This document shows, piece after piece, positions 6,170 to 9,377 of a stretch of 9,377 nt of DNA (the first letter of the stretch is position 1; every line of letters begins with the position of its first letter). The notes under the pieces are model-generated. The model was not told the origin of the DNA, did no database searches, and saw only the letters and a list, made by a program, of their open reading frames with translations. The stretch comes from JBCBGF01 sp039820585 (GTDB lineage: Bacteria; Pseudomonadota; Alphaproteobacteria; Rhodobacterales; Rhodobacteraceae). The stretch covers positions 1-9,377 of the forward strand of contig JBCBPV010000099.1 of the NCBI GenBank assembly GCA_039820585.1. The letters run 5' to 3'. The position numbers were made by a program, and so were the translations under genes.

Positions 6170-6818
6170 GTGCGGTATCGCAGCGTGCGCCGGGACGATG
6201 CCGATCTGCGCCAGGCGATGAAGGTTGTGGCGGCCGAACGGCGCCGGTTCAGCTATCCATTGGCCGGTAGGTGATTGCATGCAATCACCGTAAGGCGCCG
6301 CGTGCATATGATGCTGGAACGTCAGGGCCGGCAAGTGAACCAGAAGAAGGTGCGGCCGCTTTATCGCGAAGAGAAGCTGCAGGTGAGGAAACGCGGCGGT
6401 CGGAAGCGTGCTCTGGGAACGCGTCGGCCAATGCTGGTGCCGGAACGCCCCAATGAACGCTGAAGCCTCGATTTCGTGTCGGACGCCTTCACTGACCGGC
6501 GCAGCTTCTGTGTCCTGGCAATCGTGGACGACTTTAGTTGGGAATGTCTGGCGCTAGTGGCAGACACGTCGCTCTCTGGGCTGCGTGTGACGCGTGAACT
6601 GACGGCGATCACGCTGCGACGTGGACGGCCCAGAACGATTGTCAGCGACAACGGGGTGGAACTGACCAGTATGGTGGTGCTCAGATGGTGCCAGGAAACG
6701 CGGATCGACCGGCACTAAATCGTGCCTGGAAAGCCGATGCAGAACGCTTTTGTGGAAAGTTTCAACGGCAGCTTCAAATATAAAATCTTGAACGAAACCC
6801 GGTTCTCGTCACTGCCCA
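6170..6818 (+). pseudogene. decayed IS3-family transposase OrfB (rve/DDE integrase), truncated at both ends
   Basis: Remnant of the integrase subunit of an IS3-family insertion sequence. One frame carries the whole match: YRSVRRDDADLRQAM (HTH_21-like start), LYREEKLQVRKRGGRKRALG, LDFVSDAFTD (first Asp), TIVSDNGVELTS (second Asp), and PGKPMQNAFVESFNGSF (catalytic Glu), ending near NETRFSSLP. Three in-frame stops break it: TGA at 6272, TGA at 6461 (replacing the usual Trp of NERWSLDF) and TAA at 6716 (replacing the usual Tyr of HYIAPGKPMQN). About 39 nt are inserted after RRRFSY, carrying the first stop and a palindrome. OrfA and the OrfB N-terminus are missing, and the C-terminus is cut where the neighbouring gene begins. 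It cannot encode an active transposase. Confidence 0.9.
6270..6289. repeat. 20-bp perfect palindrome inside the transposase remnant
   Basis: GGTGATTGCA followed directly by its own reverse complement gives a perfect 20-bp palindrome with no spacer. It lies in a block of about 39 nt that is absent from the expected transposase reading (between RRRFSY and RRVHMMLERQ). It probably arose by inverted duplication or is a scar of another insertion. Confidence 0.75.
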
Positions 6819-7645
6819 CCGTCCTCCGCATCCAAGTTCAAAAACGCGACACCGCTATTGCCCAGTTCCACCGATGCAAAGGGTCCCCCGTGATGCGTGT
6901 GTGCAGGGTCCTGCGGATCCAGTGGCCCGTCGCTGGCATAGATCGCTTCTGCGAACTGCTCGGCATTGTCCTTTGGCCGATAGCCCAAGTGTTGCGCCTT
7001 GGCATTGTCCACGGGTGCGCGGTCGTTATTGGACACCCCATAAACGACGCTGAAGCCGGTGATTGGCGTCTTGATCGACTGCTCCACCAGGTGGATCAGG
7101 TCGTCATAGCTTAGCCACGAACCGACCGCGCGGGAGTTTGTGACCTGCGCGCAGGACAGGATGCGCATACACACCGCCTCGACTCCGCGCTTGTCCCAGT
7201 AGAGCGAGGCCAGATCTTCGGCAAAACACTTGGCCAGGCCATAGAACGTGTCGGGTTTGTGGGAGGCGTCGATGCCGATGAAATCGGTCTTCTTGTGCAT
7301 GCCAACTGCGTGGATCGACGAGGCGTAGATCACCCGGCGCAGCTTGTTGCGATGGGCGGCCTCCCAAACCGTGTAGGCGCCGTAGAAGTTCGGGCCCCAA
7401 AGCTCCGACATCGGCGCCTCGTCACCAATCGCCCCGAAATGCACAACCATATCAGTGCCTTGCAAGAGGGCCACCATGGCATCAAGATCGGTGATGTCGG
7501 CCTGCACATAGGTCTCGTTAGGCGCGAGGTTTGCCACGCCCTCTGCAATGTCGGACGAAACAAATGTCTCGCACATGCGCGACAGCGGCTCCCTAAGAAC
7601 GGACCCCAGGCGGCCCGCGGCCCCGGTGAGGACGAGTTTTTTCAT
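6809..7645 (-). CDS. uronate-dehydrogenase-like NAD(P)-dependent oxidoreductase (extended SDR family)
   Basis: 278-aa cytoplasmic dehydrogenase/epimerase-family protein. The Rossmann motif TGAAGRLG (residues 7-14) has Gly8, Gly11 and Gly14. ADITDLDAM (49-57) and HFGAIGDE (69-76) fit cofactor contacts. The catalytic set is Ser109/110 (YASSIHAVG) with Tyr135 and Lys139 (FYGLAKCFAED). The overall pattern is closest to uronate dehydrogenases, which oxidise an aldohexuronate to its lactone with NAD, but related SDRs act on other sugars or lactones, so the substrate is open. The start at 7645 has AAAGGAG 7 nt upstream. It follows the FAD oxidoreductase gene by 46 nt and is last in the operon. Its final codons and TGA stop (6809-6811) lie in sequence that reads as IS3 transposase on the other strand, so the original C-terminus was probably replaced by a few residues. 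Confidence 0.9.
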   Translation of the reverse strand: MKKLVLTGAAGRLGSVLREPLSRMCETFVSSDIAEGVANLAPNETYVQADITDLDAMVALLQGTDMVVHFGAIGDEAPMSELWGPNFYGAYTVWEAAHRNKLRRVIYASSIHAVGMHKKTDFIGIDASHKPDTFYGLAKCFAEDLASLYWDKRGVEAVCMRILSCAQVTNSRAVGSWLSYDDLIHLVEQSIKTPITGFSVVYGVSNNDRAPVDNAKAQHLGYRPKDNAEQFAEAIYASDGPLDPQDPAHTHHGGPFASVELGNSGVAFLNLDAEDGGQ

Positions 7646-7691
7646 GGGCTGGCTCCTTTGCGTTTTGCCATGGCGCGCGCATCGCCTGCCA

Positions 7692-8909
7692 TCAGATCAC
7701 GGCCTTCTCGACAATGGGCGTATTCGTGGGAATACGGTCAAAGCTGAACGGCGTCATATCCAGCGTGCGATACGCACCGTATGTCAGCCACTCCGCCGTG
7801 CCGCGCCCCATGGCCGGGGATTGCTGCAAGCCATGACCCGAAAACCCGTTCAGGAAGATGAAATTCGCAAGCTCGGTATGCGGGCCCATGATCGCGTTGT
7901 GGTCGAAGGTGTTCATCGCGTAGTGGCCCGCCCATTCCGACTGTACCTTGATCGCCTCGAACTGCGGGATGCGGGTCGCAAGCACCGGCCAGACATGTTG
8001 TTCCCACAACGAGAAATCCATCGTGTAGTCATCATAAGCTACTGCCGGATCATGGTCCGCATGTGCGCCGCACTGATAGGTTCCGCCGCCATTTTCGCGC
8101 ACATGAACGCCCGAGGGGTCGATGGTCAGCGGCAGGTCGCGGTCAAGCGGCTGTTCGGCCTTGAACACCCAGGAGTAGCGCTTGCGCGGCTCGACAGGCA
8201 CGTCGATCCCGGCCATCTGCGCCAGCGCCGCCGCACGGGGGCCCGCGGCGTTCACCACATGCCCGCAGGCGATCACATCGCCGGATTTCAACGTGACGCT
8301 GTCCACCCCGGTTCCGCCCGCGTTGCGGGTGATCGCCACCACTTCGTTCTCGATATACTCCACCCCGCGCTCGCGCGACTGGCGCCGCCACCAATCGTTG
8401 ACAGTCGCTGCGTCCCAATAGCCTTCATCCCGGGTGTTGATTGAGCCCAACACAATGTCATCCACGTTATAGAAGGGGTAGCGCGCCTTGATGTCACTAG
8501 GTGTCAATAACTCTGTCGCGGCGCCGCAGGCCAGTTGCACCTTTTGGCTGTCGCGCAGCACATCGGCGAAGGCTTCGTCCTCGGACAGATACATGTAGCC
8601 GAAGTTGCGGATCGACAGGTCAGGCACCCGCGTATCGCCGCCCATATAGCTCCGGATGTTCTTGACGAAATCCGCCGCAAACTGGCTGATCCGCACATTC
8701 AGGTCGGTGGAAAACTGTTGGCGCATGCAAGAGTTCGTGTGGGTGGTAGAGCATGCCTCAAACGTCAGATCCCGCTCGACCACGAGGACAGAGCCATCGA
8801 AATCGGGATTGTCCGACAGAAACCACGCGGTTGAGGCGCCCATGATCGCACCGCCCACGATGATCACGTCATAGGCGGGTTTGCTGGGTGTTTGTGTCTG
8901 TCCGGCCAT
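7692..8909 (-). CDS. DAO-family FAD-dependent oxidoreductase
   Basis: 405-aa flavoprotein of the DadA/sarcosine-oxidase-like family, expected to oxidise an amine or amino acid with FAD. The dinucleotide motif is VIIVGGAIMGASTAW (about residues 16-29), in which the third Gly-position is Ala, a variant also seen in active relatives. VVERD (about 43-47) binds ribose, VNAAGPRAAALA is the usual second FAD segment and FIFLNGFSGHGLQQSPAMGR near the C-terminus is the family's closing FAD motif. The ATG at 8909 overlaps the hydantoinase stop (TGATG) and has GGGGAG 8 nt upstream, so I prefer it to the GTG at 8912. The gene sits between HyuB and an SDR, so its substrate is probably an amino acid or N-alkyl amino acid released from a cyclic amide; this is inference. 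Confidence 0.92.
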   Translation of the reverse strand: MAGQTQTPSKPAYDVIIVGGAIMGASTAWFLSDNPDFDGSVLVVERDLTFEACSTTHTNSCMRQQFSTDLNVRISQFAADFVKNIRSYMGGDTRVPDLSIRNFGYMYLSEDEAFADVLRDSQKVQLACGAATELLTPSDIKARYPFYNVDDIVLGSINTRDEGYWDAATVNDWWRRQSRERGVEYIENEVVAITRNAGGTGVDSVTLKSGDVIACGHVVNAAGPRAAALAQMAGIDVPVEPRKRYSWVFKAEQPLDRDLPLTIDPSGVHVRENGGGTYQCGAHADHDPAVAYDDYTMDFSLWEQHVWPVLATRIPQFEAIKVQSEWAGHYAMNTFDHNAIMGPHTELANFIFLNGFSGHGLQQSPAMGRGTAEWLTYGAYRTLDMTPFSFDRIPTNTPIVEKAVI

Positions 8910-9377
8910 CACACATGCTCCCCTTTGCGCACGGCCTCGGCAACTGACGCGATGTCATCAGGTGACAGACCATAGGCGTCGCGTGCCGTCGCTTCCGAGA
9001 TATACCCATAGGCAAGGTCACGCTTAACCTTTTCTGTCGCGCGCGCGGCAGGATCGCCGTATCCCGCTCCCCCGGGAAAGGCCATCAGAACGCGTGCGCC
9101 ATGCGGAACGAACTGTTTGCCCTTCGCCTGCATGCCCGCGCCGTCGCTGCGTACGATGGTGGTGGCGGCACCATTCTCACCGCCCCGCCGCCCGCGGGCC
9201 GGGTGTTTGCCGCGGTCAAACATCGCCTGAATATCGAACTCATGTCCCTCTTGCGCGCCCACTTCCATGCACTGTCCCAAACCGCCCCTCGTTTTACCCG
9301 CACCGCCTGAATCAGGACGCAGTTCTTTGCGCCAGATGATCACAGGGCCTGCATGCTCTGTCGCCTCGATCGGCATC
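8909..9377 (-). CDS. hydantoinase B/oxoprolinase family protein (HyuB-like), C-terminal part only
   Basis: Last 155 or so residues of a HyuB-type subunit, whose family members open cyclic amides such as hydantoins or 5-oxoproline with ATP, together with a HyuA subunit, or act as related carboxylases. Visible motifs are MPIEATE, KELRPDSGGAGKTRGGLGQ, RGRRGGENGA and the closing FPGGAGYGDPAARATEKVKR, then DLAYGYISEATARDAYGL, all typical of the family's C-terminus. Full-length members have about 500-600 residues, so most of the gene and any hyuA lie beyond the right edge; the Met near 9376 is internal. Its stop overlaps the ATG of the FAD oxidoreductase (TGATG), indicating a coupled operon. The true substrate cannot be told from this part. 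Confidence 0.9.
   Translation of the reverse strand, partial: MPIEATEHAGPVIIWRKELRPDSGGAGKTRGGLGQCMEVGAQEGHEFDIQAMFDRGKHPARGRRGGENGAATTIVRSDGAGMQAKGKQFVPHGARVLMAFPGGAGYGDPAARATEKVKRDLAYGYISEATARDAYGLSPDDIASVAEAVRKGEHV

Noticed and set aside
7548..8444. 298-aa plus-strand frame
   Set aside because: It is antisense to the FAD oxidoreductase and SDR, both of which have clear motifs; the frame has no motif of its own.
1..9377. CRISPR array or ribosomal RNA
   Set aside because: No regularly spaced repeats and no conserved rRNA segments are present.

Overview
The window looks like chromosomal DNA of a high-GC alphaproteobacterium. Rhodobacterales (roseobacter group) is my best guess, from the strong G/C bias at third codon positions, the CpaF/TadE-type pilus genes, the style of the IS3-family remnant and the HyuB/FAD-oxidoreductase/SDR gene set. 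This is recognition by eye, not a search result.

Layout. (1) Positions 1-2244, minus strand: a compact pilus-type locus. In transcription order it has a 44-aa Flp-like peptide, a short CpaF/TadA-type ATPase (336 aa), three very small membrane peptides (40, 49 and 49 aa; the last two are paralogues with an identical 12-residue N-terminus) and a TadE-like pseudopilin that runs off the left edge and seems to contain a frameshift. Stop/start overlaps join peptide 1 to the ATPase and the last peptide to TadE. (2) Positions 2245-2549: a divergent intergenic region with a hairpin, a 9-bp direct repeat and a near-palindrome. (3) Positions 2550-5689, plus strand: three exported proteins, namely a small secreted protein with two Cys, a Pro-rich lipoprotein and, 5 nt later, an 820-aa exported caspase-like protein with Sel1/TPR-type repeats and a probable C-terminal peptidoglycan-binding domain. 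(4) Positions 5690-6818: a gene-poor stretch that ends in a decayed IS3-family transposase, broken by three in-frame stops and a 39-nt insertion carrying a 20-bp perfect palindrome. (5) Positions 6809-9377, minus strand: a tight catabolic operon of HyuB (C-terminal part), a DAO-family FAD oxidoreductase and a uronate-dehydrogenase-like SDR. The last codons of the SDR gene run into the IS remnant.

How the genes may work together. The pilus locus and the three-gene exported set are divergent from one 305-bp region and may be co-regulated; this is inference. The right-hand operon is a separate metabolic unit, consistent with opening of a cyclic amide, FAD-dependent oxidation of an amine or amino acid, and NAD-dependent oxidation of a sugar- or lactone-like product; the substrate is unknown. 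The most unusual content is the set of tiny pilin-like peptides without a leader around a short CpaF, and the exported caspase/Sel1/peptidoglycan-binding protein coupled to a lipoprotein.
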